NCBI GenBank assembly: GCA_004378665.1
Contig: SOIA01000343.1
Location: forward strand, 1-5,611
Length of the DNA stretch: 5,611 bases
Source: Candidatus Aminicenantota bacterium
GTDB lineage: Bacteria > Acidobacteriota > Aminicenantia > Aminicenantales > Aminicenantaceae
Direction of reading: 5' to 3'
The notes below the pieces were generated by a model, which was given only the letters and a program-made list of their open reading frames with translations, ran no database searches and had not been told where the DNA came from. Positions 5,610 through 5,611 of the stretch are shown here, one piece after another; position 1 is the stretch's first letter, and each line of letters opens with the position of its first letter. A program made the position numbers and the translations under genes.

Positions 5610-5611
5610 GC

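Noticed and set aside
1..5611. CRISPR array, tRNA or rRNA genes, integrase or transposase genes
   Set aside because: I saw no regularly spaced long direct repeats, no tRNA-like cloverleaf or rRNA segments, and no transposase or integrase motifs on either strand.

Overview
The window carries six protein-coding genes or gene parts, plus a clearly truncated gene remnant, tightly packed on both strands. Moderate G+C, a membrane-anchored periplasmic-type acylase, a lipoprotein-like solute-binding protein and a PTS IIA protein suggest a Gram-negative (diderm) bacterium. I cannot place it taxonomically with confidence. An uncultured anaerobic lineage, such as Acidobacteriota/Aminicenantia or a deltaproteobacterial group, is only a guess.

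Left part (1-1565). The 3' part of a small gene for a membrane-anchored YHS/TRASH-type zinc-finger-like protein (+) converges on an acylphosphatase gene (acyP, -). A 143-bp spacer between them holds a terminator-like hairpin and a 77-bp stretch with inverted ends. Divergent from acyP is thiD (+), a hydroxymethylpyrimidine (phosphate) kinase, with a good sigma-70-type promoter overlapped by a 15-bp palindrome. I see no TPP riboswitch.

Right part (1604-5541). A leftward gene cluster on the minus strand reads: an ABC-type solute-binding protein of the ABC_sub_bind/TrpX type, a penicillin-acylase-family (S45) Ntn-hydrolase, a PTS EIIA type-2 (fructose/Ntr-like) protein, and a 34-codon remnant of a PII-like protein. 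The first and second genes join by a 1-nt TGATG overlap. The third joins the remnant by a 1-nt TAATG overlap. A promoter-like sequence lies just upstream of the solute-binding gene. The cluster plausibly links uptake and hydrolysis of an acylated amino acid or peptide-like compound with PTS-type regulation, but the substrate is unknown.

The most interesting signal is a short recurrent motif, consensus GGGGTCAGGCTTTGA. It appears five times in the spacers of the left 1.7 kb, in both orientations, and not in the right part. One copy sits exactly where the PII-like gene is cut off and supplies its stop codon. Other copies form a hairpin downstream of the YHS gene and abut the thiD -35 box. This looks like the footprint of a small mobile or REP-like repeat family. 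No transposase is present in the window.
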